Origin: Proteles cristata cristata
Taxonomy: Eukaryota > Chordata > Mammalia > Carnivora > Hyaenidae
DNA length: 64,000 bases
Assembly: GCA_017311185.1 (NCBI GenBank)
Contig: JAESUZ010003887.1
Span: 469,521 to 533,520, forward strand
Direction: 5' to 3'
The notes beneath the pieces were generated by a model. It searched no databases, had not been told where the DNA came from, and saw nothing but the letters and a program-made list of their open reading frames with translations. The stretch's first letter is position 1, and every line of letters starts with the position of its first letter. A program made the position numbers and the translations under genes. Shown piece by piece: positions 11,519-22,412 of this stretch.

Positions 11519-11859
11519 GGGCCCCAAACCCTCTTACCTAGCTATGCATCTTGGGGCCCTACCTGACCCGTTGGCAGAGATGGCCATGTTGAGGAGGCTC
11601 ATTCTGGAGAGTCACAGCTGGGACCCCCAATCCCTGCTACGAGGCTTGAAATTAAGATGGGAGTTGGGCAGAGTTGGTTCATCCCTATGCGGGGTGAAGT
11701 CCCAGAGCCACCTCCACTGAGCGCCACCCTGGAGGCCACGTTCACAGACTGTCCAGTGGTTCCAAACCAGGGCTCTGTCAACCAGGGCCCCTGGAGGCAT
11801 GAGATTCTCTTCCCCCTTCCCCCCCCAGGCATGGGGAGGCTTTTGTGCGGCAACTTCCT

Positions 11860-12170
11860 GGTTTCACATTTTAATTTTCAAAAGGGAAATAAATTCTCTC
11901 CAGCCGTAGTAGCTGTAATTGACTTTGGAGTTGTGACTTTATCATGCAAATGGTTATTTGTGGACTTTTAGAAGCCTGCGTCACAGAGTGAAATTATATA
12001 CTTAGAGACTTCCGAAGCCATGGATTGCGGTCCCAACAGATCCTAATGATTCTCCGGGTGCCATTAGGGTATAACGTGGAAATGCATATTTAGAGGATGA
12101 TTAAAAAGCAAACGAGCACGCACAGCGAAATTCCCTGTGGAAAGTGGTGATTAGACCCACAGCGAGACTG
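11860..12170. promoter_or_regulatory. Candidate conserved non-coding element
   Basis: A repeat-free, AT-rich block between GC-rich flanks. It contains an octamer ATGCAAAT at 11944-11951, a homeodomain-like TAATGATT at 12044-12051 and GATTAG near 12149. It resembles conserved enhancers in composition, but this is inference; no alignment was made. Confidence 0.28.
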
Positions 12171-12714
12171 TTTTCCCATGTTAGGGACCTCACTGACCAC
12201 CCCCTGCCCTCCCCCCCTTGCCTCCACAGAGCCCCAGAGGCCCTGCTGACAGGTTGTAAGCAATCACAGACCCAGACCTGAAGAAGGAGGAAAAGACAGA
12301 CCCCTTCCCCACCCCCCCACCTGTTCCCTCACAGAGGGAGCCCAAAGAGCGCTTTGCTGCAGCCACCAGAAGGATCCCGGACTGTCCTCTCCAAAGATCT
12401 AGGTGCATTTTCTGCACCACCACCATCCCCCACCCCCAACCTGGGCCACCATCAGGTCACATACTCTGGAAACAGTTCAGTGTGAAATCCCTTTAGCAGT
12501 AAGTGAGGGGCTCTCCCACACAGGTAGGTTGGGAGCACAGTTTATAAGGATAGGGACTGTAGTCTTGGGTAGGGTTTGAGACCCAGATTTAAGACTCCAT
12601 GCTGCTACTTGAATATTGCCAGTGTACCTTTGGTCACTGTCACTCACATGCCCATGAAGGAGATACTAATATCAAATGTGATTCGGTACATCAAAGAGTT
12701 TAAACATCTTAAAG

Positions 12715-12915
12715 GGGAGCGCTTGAGTGGCTCAGTCGGTTAAGCATCTGTCTTCAGCTCAAGTCATCATCTCGTGGGTCATGGGTTTGAGCCCCACATT
12801 GGGCTCTGAGCTATCAGCACAGCCTGAAGCCTGCTTTGGATTTCATGTCTCCCTTTCTTTCTGCCCCTTTCCTGCTCTCTTTCTCTCTGTGTCAAAAATA
12901 AATAAACATTTACAA
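12715..12915 (+). mobile_element. Felid SINE
   Basis: Head GCGCTTGAGTGGCTCAGTCG, core GGGTTTGAGCCCCACATTGG, TC-rich region, and AAAAATAAATAAACATTTAC tail. A diverged direct repeat CATCTTAAAG / AATCATAAAG flanks it (12705-12714 and 12916-12925). Confidence 0.94.
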
Positions 12916-13239
12916 AATCATAAAGGGCTGGGGGATGAGGCTTGTCATGACTTCCCTCCATGTCTGTTTCTTGGTCTCGCCGAAAGGAGGTGCTTTCTGC
13001 CTGGGTTCCAGGTTGAAGCCCTGCAAGGTGTCAGTCCATCACCCTTTCTGACCTGTTTCCTTCCTACCTTCACTGTCCTTGGCTCCCATAGTGGGTTTCC
13101 ATGGGAAGAAGGCTTTCAGTTACCCATGGCTCCACAATGTGCTCTGACCTCATTCCTATCCCTACCCTCATAAGGGGTTGCCCCCATCCTGATTTTCCTG
13201 GAAGCCCACTCTTTCTGTATGACAATGAATTGGTTAGAG

Positions 13240-13430
13240 ACACACTTTATTGAGCACTTAGTAATCTGCCAGGCACTGTGCTAAGCACACACTATGTCTT
13301 TTGTCTCATTTCATATTTACCACAGCCCCACAATTATTCCAATTTACAGATGAAGAAACTAAAGTCCAGATAAAGTCCAGAGAAGTTGAATCACTTGCCT
13401 AAGGACACACAGCTAAGTGACCAAATCTAG
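13240..13430 (-). mobile_element. MIR SINE
   Basis: A long, clear reverse MIR: TTATTGAGCACTTAGTAATC, GCCAGGCACTGTGCTAAGCA, TTTACAGATGAAGAAACTAA and 'cttgcctaaggacacacagctaag'. AGATAAAGTCCAGAGAAG contains a small internal duplication of AAAGTCCAGA. Confidence 0.8.
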
Positions 13431-13609
13431 GACTGATCTCAACTTCAAGGTTTTAACCTTTAAAGTTATAGGCATCCCACTTGGGTCAGATGCAACAGCC
13501 AGCTTTGTGGTGTTTCTCTGTGAGTTTTTCTTGTTGTGTGTACATCTAGCCTTTCCTGGGAAAGGTCCCTACCCCAGCCCCCAGCACATTCATCCTTGGG
13601 CCTGAACCC

Positions 13610-14137
13610 CTTCTTTCCTCCCTAATCCCCCATTCCCCTCCAACAGTTGACCCTATCTTTCTCCACCTCTGCACACACATCTTGGAGTTGACTCTCTTTT
13701 CTGCCTCCTTCCCTTCATCCATTTAAATCACATTTGACTCGACCATCCAACATAATGGCTCTTTCTAGTATCATCAATGGCCACTGTGTCTCTAAAGCCA
13801 ATGGGCTGGCTTCTGAAAAGCATTGACTCAAGTGCCCACTCCATCCTTCCTGGCACACCTTCCTCCCTTACCTCCAGTGACACGCCCTGCCTGCCCAGAG
13901 TCTCTCTTGAATCTCTGGCCATGTCTTTACAGACTCGCTGGTGTTGGGGCTCTGCAAGGCCAGGTCTAGTGCCCTTTCCCTCAGCGATCTGATCTCATCC
14001 ATGCACAGCCTTGATCTTCTGTCCACATGTGGACTATCTACAAATGCATGTCCCTACCAAGGCCTCTGTTGAGCCCCACACCGGTATATTCAACTGCCTA
14101 TTCAACATCTCTTCTTGGATGTCTCAAAGATATCCCA
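13610..14137 (+). mobile_element. L2 LINE, sense, 5' part of a split copy
   Basis: L2 ORF2-type text. The strongest match is 'gtatattcaactgcctattcaacatctcttcttggatgtctc' at about 14083-14125, which is the L2 stretch reading 'tatccaactgcctacttgacatctccacttggatgtct'. The copy resumes at 14471 after an L1 insertion. Confidence 0.7.
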
Positions 14138-14470
14138 TCTTTGGTTAGGTTTATTCCTAGGTATCTTATGAAGAAAGACAGATACTATGTGTTTTCACTC
14201 ATATGTGGATCAGGAGAAATTTAACAAAAGACCATGGAGGAGGGGAAGGGGGAAAAATAGTTACAGAGAGGGAGGGAGGCAAACCATAAGAGACTCCTAA
14301 ATACTGAGAACAAACTGTTGATGGGGGTGGGGGAGAGGGGAAAATGAGTGATGGGCATGGAGGAGGGCACTTGTTGGGATGAGCACTGGGTGTTATATGG
14401 AAACCAACTTGACAATAAAATATATTTAAAAAAAAAAAGAAAAGAAAAGGAAAAAAAAAAAGATATCCCA
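14126..14470 (+). mobile_element. 5'-inverted (twin-primed) L1 with target duplication
   Basis: A young carnivore L1 3' end. AAGAAAGACAGATACTATGT at 14171 runs through GAGCACTGGGTGTTATATGG and GACAATAAAATATATTTAAA to an A-rich tail. The first 33 nt of the insert (14138-14170) are in the opposite orientation: their reverse complement encodes IRYLGINLTK, an L1 ORF2p motif. AAAGATATCCCA is duplicated at 14126-14137 and 14459-14470. An inversion plus a target duplication is the mark of twin priming. The body is about 320 bp and non-coding. Confidence 0.88.
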
Positions 14471-15230
14471 AACCCTACCTGTCCCCAGCAGAAATTGTGA
14501 CCTTCTCTAACAAGGGTAGCCTTCTTCCGTGTTCTCTCCTCACCTGTGGCACCACTGTCCACCCTGCTGCACAAGGAAGAAGCTAAAGGTCACTGTTGGC
14601 AAATCTCTTCACTCTTGCTTATAGTCAGTCTGTCATGGCGATCAGTCAATTTCATCTCGTGATTAGCTGTTGGATTCATGCACTTCTGTCCTGCTTCTCC
14701 ACTGGTTCCCCTGACTGGTTAGTCCACCTCCCACACTTCAACTCGAGTCATGTCATACACACCCCACCCGTACCCTTACCCCACTGAGAACACCCTTGGT
14801 TTTCTGTTGCTTTTGAAATCATTTCCCAAACCCGTGCCGTGGCTCTTCAGGGCTGCATGGCTGGCTATGTCCGCCCTCCAGCTTTCCGCCCATCCTCCTC
14901 CCCTTCTTGCTCTCTGGGCTCCAGCCACATGGCCCCATCCAGCTCACCATGCTTTCTCCCTGTGTAGTCCAGGAACATGCTGTTCTCTGTCTGGAACATT
15001 CTCTCACTACTTGTGTGCCCTCCTTCCCCAGGCTTGGCTGTCTTGTTCTTTTCTCTGATACAACCATGGACCTGCTTACAGGACAGTCTGTAAGCCTTAC
15101 CCGTCAGTGTGTATGTTGACTATTTCTGTCGCCCCTGCTGGACTCTCAGCTCCATGGGATCAGACACCATGTCTGGTGCTCCTCCACTATCCTGGTACCA
15201 GGCACAGCATGTGCAGTACCTCCTTCAGTC
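14471..15230 (+). mobile_element. L2 LINE, sense, 3' part of a split copy
   Basis: Continues the L2 copy with 'ctcacctgtggcaccactgtcc', 'ttgctctctgggctccagccaca', TTCTCTGTCTGGAACATTCT, 'gctggactctcagctccatggg' and 'tggtaccaggcacagcatgtgc'. The order matches the last third of L2. Confidence 0.72.
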
Positions 15231-15689
15231 CATGGATGCTTCCAGAGGGCCACTGTGTTCTAGCCACTGTCAGGCTCTGGGAGACACGAGGGTGAGCAGA
15301 TCAGATGTGGTTGTGCTCTAAAAGCACTCGACAGGTGTGAATGAATGTTCCCTTTTTGTGTCTCCCTTTCCAAAAGTTTCCTCCCCCGTCCCTTCTGGGA
15401 AGGACAGAAGTCCAGAGCCTCCAGATAGAGGGACACAAAGGACAAGTGCCTGCCTCCCCCTGTGCACCTGGGCCCGTATTTCCCAAGGGCTTGTAGCAAC
15501 AGCCCCCCTTCCCTGTCTTATCTTGACAGCCCAGTGGTCTTCAAGTGTGCCTCTGACATTCTCCCCTCCTTGGAGACGTCTCTGAAGCCACACCCCATGG
15601 CTCTCCAGGTTGATGCTCTGCGGTGTCTCCAAGTGCAGGCTGGTCCTGAGAGACTCCCTGGAGCTCCCTGGGCTTCAGCCTCCTCATCA

Positions 15690-15790
15690 TGGAGCTGATG
15701 ATGCTCACCTGTAGGGTTGCCATGGGAATTAAGTGAGGCCATGTGGGTGAGGGTGCTCAGAGCCCATAGGGCCTTACACAGGTGGAAGTG
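15690..15790 (+). mobile_element. MIR SINE fragment
   Basis: CAGCCTCCTCATCATGGAGC and 'gggttgccatgggaattaagtgaggccatg' match the MIR middle to 3' region. Confidence 0.5.
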
Positions 15791-16134
15791 TATTGTCACT
15801 TGACACCATACGGCTGTTTTCCTCTGCAGGTGGTACATTCTGTCTCCTGAGCAGGTCACTCCCGCTCTGGATCTCCACTGGGTTCAGCAAAGGACAAGGA
15901 TATAGAGTCAAGATGTGCAGGGTGAAGGACTGAGGCTAAAACACGCATAAATGAGGCAGACAGTTCAGCCTATTCGGGACCTCCCCATCTCTCTGACCCC
16001 ACACCCCTCAGTTACCCGACCTCATCTTTCCAGTGGAGGGGACCCCCAAGCCAGAGTATCGGGGGCAGAAAGAGGCACATTGGTACAGGGCTGAGTCCCC
16101 ACCCGGAGTATTTTGGCCTTAAGTGTCCCAGATA

Positions 16135-16278
16135 CTCTCAATTAAAAATTGCTAATTTGATTATTTAAGAAACCAGTGTAATTGTAAAAAATTTAGAAAA
16201 TGCTGTTAGGTGTAAACAATTATCCATCATCCCATCATCGTAGATAACTTCTGTTCACATTTTGTGCTTCCTGTCAGT
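16135..16278 (+). mobile_element. Old LINE-like repeat, part 1 (family uncertain)
   Basis: 'ttgtaaaaaatttagaaaatgc' and 'tatccatcatcccatcatcgtagataacttctgttcaca' match a dispersed mammalian repeat whose text includes CACCCAGAGATAACCACTGT. The copy is broken by the SINE at 16279. Confidence 0.5.
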
Positions 16279-16316
16279 CTTTTTTATTTTATTTATTTTA
16301 TTTTATTAGTTTATCT

Positions 16317-16353
<37 letters not shown>

Positions 16354-16511
16354 GGCATACACTCGAGTGGGGGAGGGGCAGAGATAGAGGGGCAGAGAGA
16401 GAATCCCAGCAAGGAGCCCAATTCAGGGCTCGAACTCATGAACTGTGATATGGCGACTTGAGCCAAAACCAAAAGTTGGACACCTAACCGACTGAGACAC
16501 CCAGAAACCCC
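16279..16511 (-). mobile_element. Felid SINE, reverse orientation
   Basis: T-rich tail, a GA microsatellite at 16321-16352, CAATTCAGGGCTCGAACTCA, and the reversed head near 16494-16511 (GAGACACCCAGAAACCCCCC). No clear target duplication was found. Confidence 0.92.
16321..16352 (+). repeat. (GA)n microsatellite inside SINE
   Basis: About 16 uninterrupted GA units formed from the SINE's own GA/TC region. Confidence 0.95.
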
Positions 16512-16559
16512 CCTAAAACATCACCTTTGACAGTTGCACCTGTACTATCAAAACTTCTT

Positions 16560-16985
16560 TCTAATCAAAAGAGTGATTTTTGCTTAGAGCAGAGAATGCA
16601 AAACAAAACTACACAGAAGTATACAAAGGGGAAAAATCACCACCATCCATAACTCACATATTCAAAGATAACACAGTTGACATTTTGGGGTATATCTTTC
16701 CCATACACTCTTTTTCCAAACCTGCACATATTAGTTTTGACGGTTTCAAGTTGTCCACAGTCTTTGAGGCGTACTGGTTTCCTTTGAGGTGTGTAGTGAG
16801 CGGTCTCCAATATTGGTGGATACACTTGCACTTGTCCTTGTGCTTATTACCTTCAGGCCAGTGCCCTGTCTGGATGATGCCTGTCGGTTGGTCTTGTAGG
16901 TCCCTTCCACTCTCTGTCATTATAAACAACACTGTGATGGACATCTTGGCATGGGCGCCTTTCTGTACACCCATGATTCTTTCCT
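16560..16985 (+). mobile_element. Old LINE-like repeat, part 2 (family uncertain)
   Basis: 'gggaaaaatcaccaccatccataactcacatattcaaagataacacagttgacattttgg' repeats the theme of 16135-16278. Later 'cattataaacaacactgtgatggacatcttg' is the end of the same kind of element. Either a second copy or a duplicated part. Confidence 0.5.
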
Positions 16986-17138
16986 AATACACTGCTGTGC
17001 TCACTCCCCTCCAGAATATTTAAGGGAGGCACTGTTTCCAAAGATGTGGGCACAGTGGGCAGAGTGAGCAAGGATGCTGAGTTGCCCAAAAACCAACTGG
17101 GAAGCCATGAGCTACTTACCCATGGCCTGAAGTGATGA

Positions 17139-17715
17139 TGTTGTGCCCAATTCGTGAGTCCCCAGAGACGACCAAGGAGCTGACACCAATGCAAGTACAT
17201 AAGGGTCTTTATTACAAGCTCGAGCAGGAGCTTACCCGCCTACCAATGTAGTGGCAGCAAGGTGAAGCCCCGAACAATAGTGAGCAGGGTTTTTATGGGG
17301 TAAGGGACGGGGGTGTTACAGTGCACACGTTGTACGTATGACATCATTACATAAGCTCCAATTACAATTGTACAGCATCCAAGGTAATAGTTTTGACTAT
17401 TCAGTATCTGTGAGGTGTCCGTTACTTTTGGCGGGGACCCAATCATGACCTTTGAGTATCTTTTGAATGACTAATTGTGAGGTGAGCTCAAAGGGCCTAT
17501 GTAGGGTTTAGGCAAGTGGTGAGTAATTGGTTAATTTGTCTGCAGTTCCCAGCCTTGACTCAGACCACAGAAATGTTTAGCTGATCTGAGAGTAGTCCGA
17601 GGGTGGCTTTAGCCTTGAACAATCTGAGGCTTTTTCTGGAACAGGGGCTACATGTAGCCCGAGGTTACTCTTAATGGAGGCCTTAGTCTCAAAATGATGT
17701 TACTTAGGCTCTTCA
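17139..17715 (-). mobile_element. Solo LTR of a class I-type endogenous retrovirus
   Basis: A 577-bp block begins TGTTGTGCCC and ends CTCTTCA, flanked by the 4-bp direct repeat ATGA (17135-17138 and 17716-17719). Read on the minus strand it has a TATA-like ATAAAAA near 17290-17296 and a polyadenylation signal AATAAA at 17208-17213, about 80 nt apart. That fits an LTR with R and U5 towards the low coordinates. No gag, pol or env sequence lies beside it, so it is a solo LTR left by LTR-LTR recombination. Class I is inferred from the 4-bp duplication; the family is not named. Confidence 0.72.
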
Positions 17716-17769
17716 ATGATAAGGTGAGGAGACAGAAGTGAGGCGCCCAAGCCAGAAGGGGCGTGAATG

Positions 17770-17945
17770 GAAATACCCAACTTCAAGCTCCCCTGCCTTC
17801 TCACCTCCCGCTGGTACCTGCCAATGGCCAAATCCAATGGGAGGCTAGAGAGCTAGGGGGCCTGAAGTATGCAGTCTACACAGGCCAGTCTTCTGGAGCA
17901 CGGAGTGAAGAGCTGGAGGGGCAGCTGTGGGGGGGCGGGGGAGGG
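17770..17945. mobile_element. Old interspersed repeat, family not named
   Basis: 'ctggtacctgccaatggccaaatccaatgggaggctagagagc' then 'agtctacacaggccagtcttctggagcacgg' matches a dispersed mammalian repeat whose text contains CCAACTGGAAGCCAGAGGGC. I cannot name its family. Confidence 0.45.
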
Positions 17946-18124
17946 TGGACAGCCTGCAGGGCAAGGGGGCTCTGCCTCCATTCACCTCATAAACAGGGAG
18001 CTGGATGCCACATGTCTAGAGATAAGGGGTACACATAAGGGCAGGGAGCCTGAGAAGAGCCAACATGCTGTGAGGACTCGCCAGGGCCCCCTCTGAGGGA
18101 ATTCTACATGGTAGCCTAATACAG

Positions 18125-18265
18125 ATTGTATAGATCTGTTTAATCTTCATGACAGCCTGAGGTAGGTGCCATGCTTCCCCATTTTACAGATGAAAAAACT
18201 GAGGCACAGAGAGCTTTTAAAATCTCTTGCTCCCATAGCTAGCAGAAGGCAGGGCTGGACCAGCC
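18125..18265 (-). mobile_element. MIR SINE
   Basis: Reverse MIR: 'taatcttcatgacagcctgaggtaggtgcc', CCCATTTTACAGATGAAAAA, ACTGAGGCACAGAGAGC and 'cccatagctagcagaaggcagg'. Confidence 0.78.
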
Positions 18266-18429
18266 CTGGACCACCACCTGCTATGGGCAGCCCATTACTG
18301 GGCTCATGTAGGCACGGGCCCCGGCCAGGCACTCCAATCTCCTGTCCGTCCACTCTCCACTGCCACTATCTACCTGGAGAAAAAAGAGAAACCACACTCA
18401 ACCGGAAGAGGAGCCCCGCAAAGCCCTAA

Positions 18430-18690
18430 ATCCACTCCAATTGTATTTTCTCTCTATCCCTTGGAAAGTAAAAATTGCTGAGCGCCTGCTATTTTCCCCG
18501 AAACTATGTAGCAGAAATCTTCTCCTGGGCTGTGACCCTGGGAGTCAGATTTCCACCCAAAGCACATTTTTACAGCCAAGTTATTTCTGATTCTTTAAAA
18601 GCAAAAGCAAGAGGGAAAAAAAAAGTGTCGGGAAGGAGCAGACTCTGTTGTAATGTAATGTCTCAGCAAAAATCCCTGGCCGCTGGGCGC
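18430..18690. promoter_or_regulatory. Candidate conserved non-coding element
   Basis: Repeat-free, AT-rich block ('ggaaagtaaaaattgctgagcg', 'ttacagccaagttatttctgattctttaaaagcaaaagcaagag'). Flagged on composition only; no alignment was made. Confidence 0.22.
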
Positions 18691-19049
18691 ACGCTTGGCT
18701 CCTGTCCTGACCACAGGAGGCTGGGAGGCGTCTTAGACAGCATGAGGCGAACTCAAGGCTGCAGGCAGCCCTTGGCATTTTAATTATTGCAGGGACATGA
18801 TAGCAAGGAGTGGAGATGATGGGATGTTGAAAGAAGAAGAGGCATGAACAGTCAGGGAAAGGAATGGACAATTTACAGATCTGGCTTTGAACTTGGAGGG
18901 GCCCTACTCCTCATGCTAAGTGAGCTGCTTCCTGGGGCATCATAAAAATGCTTTGACTTTTGGGTTTGTATTTAAAATCATCAAGAGCCATGTGCGCACA
19001 CGCACGCTTGGGCTCGTGAAGTTGCTGGGCCTATTTGTGAACGTGCCTT

Positions 19050-19165
19050 CGTGGGTCATCATGAGGGCGGGAACCATATTGGTCTTGTTCACTTGCGTAT
19101 CTCCAGCACCAAGCGTGCTTCCTGGAGCAAAGCAGATGCTCAGTAAATGTTCGTTCAGAGTCTCT
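19050..19165 (+). mobile_element. L2 LINE, extreme 3' end
   Basis: 'catgagggcgggaaccatattggtcttgttcacttgcgtatctccagcacc' and 'cagatgctcagtaaatgttcg' are the L2 3' tail. Confidence 0.65.
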
Positions 19166-19169
19166 TGGA

Positions 19170-20700
19170 GCCCCTGCGCATGCATGAATGAGTCTGTGTG
19201 CAGGGGACGGAGGGGGCTCGTCTGTGCATCCTCGTGCATGCATCCTCAGAATGTCATCTCCCGAGGGCAGAGATCCTGGTCGGCTGCCTACACTGGCATA
19301 CCCCAGTTGTTGAAAGCGGTGCTGGTGTGTGGCTGCATGCCAATGGGGGCGTCCCAGAGCCGGCCTGAGTGTAGCATGAGCTTATATGCACGTATATAAG
19401 AGCTCAGGTGTGAGAACCGATGCCCTTGGATAGCGTGGTGCCTGGGAATGTCAGGGTTCAGTGTTTCTGCATTTGGGAGCAAGCGTGCATGCTGGCTTGC
19501 TTATTAAGAAATGGGGAAAGACATATGTGTAGACAGGGTCAGTGACAGGAAGCAGAAACAACAGAGAAATATCTAGAAATATCTTCATAAATATGTCAGG
19601 GTTCTCTCCTGTAGGCTCTGGCCTCTCTACCCATGGGCGTGTTTGGATTTGGGTCTTAATTGTAGACCCTTCAACCATGAATGTAGCTTAAACTCAATTA
19701 TTAGGAAGAGCCGAGGGCAGAAGACTGGACTTTTTGGCACAGACGCTCATTGCTCACTTCTAGCTCTAGAAGACCCTTCAGCTGCCTCCCAACTCACATT
19801 CACACTTGCAACACTGTTTTTTTTTTTCTCCCAGTCTCCCCAGGCTTCTCTGCTGGTGACGGAGCCTTCAGTGCCGTCATCCCATCAGTGTCCCCTGCAG
19901 ATAGTCTGATCTCATCTCCCGTGCCTTGTTCCCGCAGTCTACACCCCACCCTCCATAGTCCTGGCTCCTCGGCACCCCAGCAGCCACCCCATAAGCGATT
20001 CTCTCCTTCCTCAAGGTCAGCTCTGTCTCAGGACTGCCCCCCAACAGTAAAGATGATAAATGGCTGTTGTGGTCTGAGACTGGGGAGGTGACATTTCTCT
20101 AGCCTTCCAAGAATCCCCTGTGTGCTTGTTGTTGTCCTGATCTGGGTTTTTTGATCATCTTTGCTTCCTGGGGAGCCCAGGGCCCTCTCTGCAAAGGCCA
20201 TGCATCAATCCTGGGGAAGACAGGAAGGCAGGGTGGTGGGGGTGGGGGGCAGCGTGTTGTGGAAAATCTAGGGCATCTGCACTGCATAGCCTCCTCTGCG
20301 CAGCTGTGGAAACTGAGGCATTGTCAGGCACTCAGCTTCCTCTCCTCCCCCATCCTTGTTCTATTGTAAGTGCATGCTTTTCTGTCTCATGTGTGGCACC
20401 AGGACTTAGTAGATGCTGATGTGGTTATGGGGGACTCCCAGAAAAGGAGAAAAGAGGGCTTAGCCAGCTTCCACCGGGAAACAAACCACAGGACAGGTTT
20501 GGAGGTAGGTGTCTGGGTGGGGGCAGGGTGGGGAGAGGTCAAACTGAGGATGGGGCAGAAAAGACGAGAAGGGTCCCTGCCTAGCAGGCTTGAAGGAGAC
20601 ACTGGAAGAGAGGGATGCTGGAGTCCTCAGAGGGTGAGAGCCGGGAAGTAGTTTGCTGGTCACGGTCAAGGCTACTCTCCTTTTCTGCAGAGTCAGGTAG
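19170..20700. other. Unique sequence, no gene supported
   Basis: Mostly unique. A pyrimidine tract with AG (about 19818-19838) precedes an open, Ser/Pro-rich frame to about 20090, but no convincing donor follows. GT- and G-rich tracts occur near 20230-20250 and 20510-20540. Confidence 0.4.
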
Positions 20701-20714
20701 GGGCCAAAGACTTT

Positions 20715-20880
20715 GAATGGTGCTTTACAGATTGCAAAGCTCTAACACATCCAATAACCTTGTACCAGCCCCTAGAGGCACATGGATATTAGAACTCTTA
20801 TGTCATAGATCAGGAAGATACAGAGGGATTAAGTGGCTTTTCAAGCTCCCTCAGCAAGGAACTAGAGGTCTAGGACCATT
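20715..20880 (-). mobile_element. MIR SINE
   Basis: Reverse MIR: 'tttacagattgcaaagctctaacacatccaataaccttg', 'tcaggaagatacagagggattaagtggc' and 'aaggaactagaggtctagg'. It directly abuts the long L2 copy. Confidence 0.6.
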
Positions 20881-20884
20881 AGTC

Positions 20885-22374
20885 AGTCCTACTTAATAAG
20901 CACCTACTGTGTTCCAGGTGCCTTTTAGGTGCTGGAATTAGAGTCAGAGCCCTGCCCTCAAGCATCTTCTATTCTCATGGGAGGAGGAAAAGAATCACAC
21001 ACATATGCATCAGCAAGATGCTTCTCAGCAGCTGTGGAGAAGATAAAACAGGTCAAGGAAAGTGGTGACAGACAGTGGGGCTCAAGGATGGACCCTTTGA
21101 TCAGGTGGTCAGGGGGGCTTCTTGGGAAATAACATGTAAAGTGAGATATGAATGATGAAGTTAGAATGTGAAGGTAGGGACGGGGTAGGGGGAGGCTCTG
21201 GGAGAAGAAGGGTCTGAGCAGAAGGAATGATGAGTGTAAAGCCCCCAGGGCTGGAATGAGCTACAGCCAGGGTGTCTGGAGCTTCCTGCCCGAGGACAGA
21301 GCTGGGGAAGGATGAGGCTGGAGGGGTCTCCAGGGGCTGAATCATGCAGGGCCTATAGGCCGCCGTGAGAAGCTCTGTTTTGATCCTCAGTGCAGCAGGA
21401 GCCTCGACAAGGTTTTCAAACAGGACACCGACCTGACCTGATTGCCGTTTAGATAGATCCCTCTGGCTGCTCGGTGGAGGACAGATTGGAGGCAGGCCAG
21501 AATTATAGGAAGGAGATAAATTGTGGGATTAATGTCATGGTCCCGGTGAGAGGTGATGATGGCTTGGGACAGGCAGTAGCGGTGAGGTGGTGGGAAAGGA
21601 TTGGATCCAGGATAGATTCTGGGGGAAGAGCCGGGAAAGGTAGTGATGGGTGGGATATTTGGGGTGAGGGAGTGCGAGGAGTCAGGAGCAAATGGATGGG
21701 TGGCTGGCAGGGCATTTCGGAGACAGGAAAGGCTCCGAGAGAGGCAGATGTGGAATGAGGAGACGGAATTTGTTCTTCTCTGTTGGGTCAAGGTGCCCAG
21801 CGGTCATCCAAATAAAGATGGGAAGTTGGTAGCTGGGTGTGCAATTCTGACAAAGTCCAGGGGAAAGGTCTGGGCTGTGGGTAAAAATTTAAGAGTCTTC
21901 ATCAGACCACTGGATACGATCAGCGGGGAAGAGAGTGCAGATGGGGGAGGGGAGGGCTGGAGGACAGCACTAGGGGCATTATGGTGGTAGAGGTCTGGGA
22001 GCCCGCACAAGAGGCTGAGAAGGAGCGACGTGTGAGGCTGGGGGCAAATCAAGGGAGTGTGACACTAGAAGAACACTTTAGAAAGAAGATAGGATCAGTT
22101 GTGTCAGAGGCCATGGGGACATCGGGGAAGGAGAAAACAGAGAACTGGCATTTGGGTTTGAGATGTTAGGTAGTCGTTGGTGACCTTGATCAAAGCCTTT
22201 ACCATGGAGAGGTGGGGATGAAATCACAGAGATGGAACAAACCAGCAAATCTTTTGCTGGGGGCAGGGGTGGGTCAAGGAAATCAAGGGACTGGAAGGTA
22301 ATGTGGGGTCAAGGGAAAGATTTTTTCTTTTACAATGTGAACCACCAAGACATGTTTGTCAAGGGGAATGGATG

Positions 22375-22412
<38 letters not shown>

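Noticed and set aside
11740..11830. MER5-like end around CCAGTGGTTCCAAACCAGGG
   Set aside because: The similarity is short and the rest of the element cannot be followed.
19818..20090. Pyrimidine tract plus AG followed by a Ser/Pro-rich open frame
   Set aside because: No convincing donor follows (the best is GTCAGC), the composition is low-complexity, and nothing is recognised in the frame.
21387..21791. 134-codon minus-strand frame as a possible reverse transcriptase gene
   Set aside because: It is a remnant of the L2 ORF2 reading direction. The L2 copy has broken frames and only part of the domain, so it is annotated as a LINE relic.
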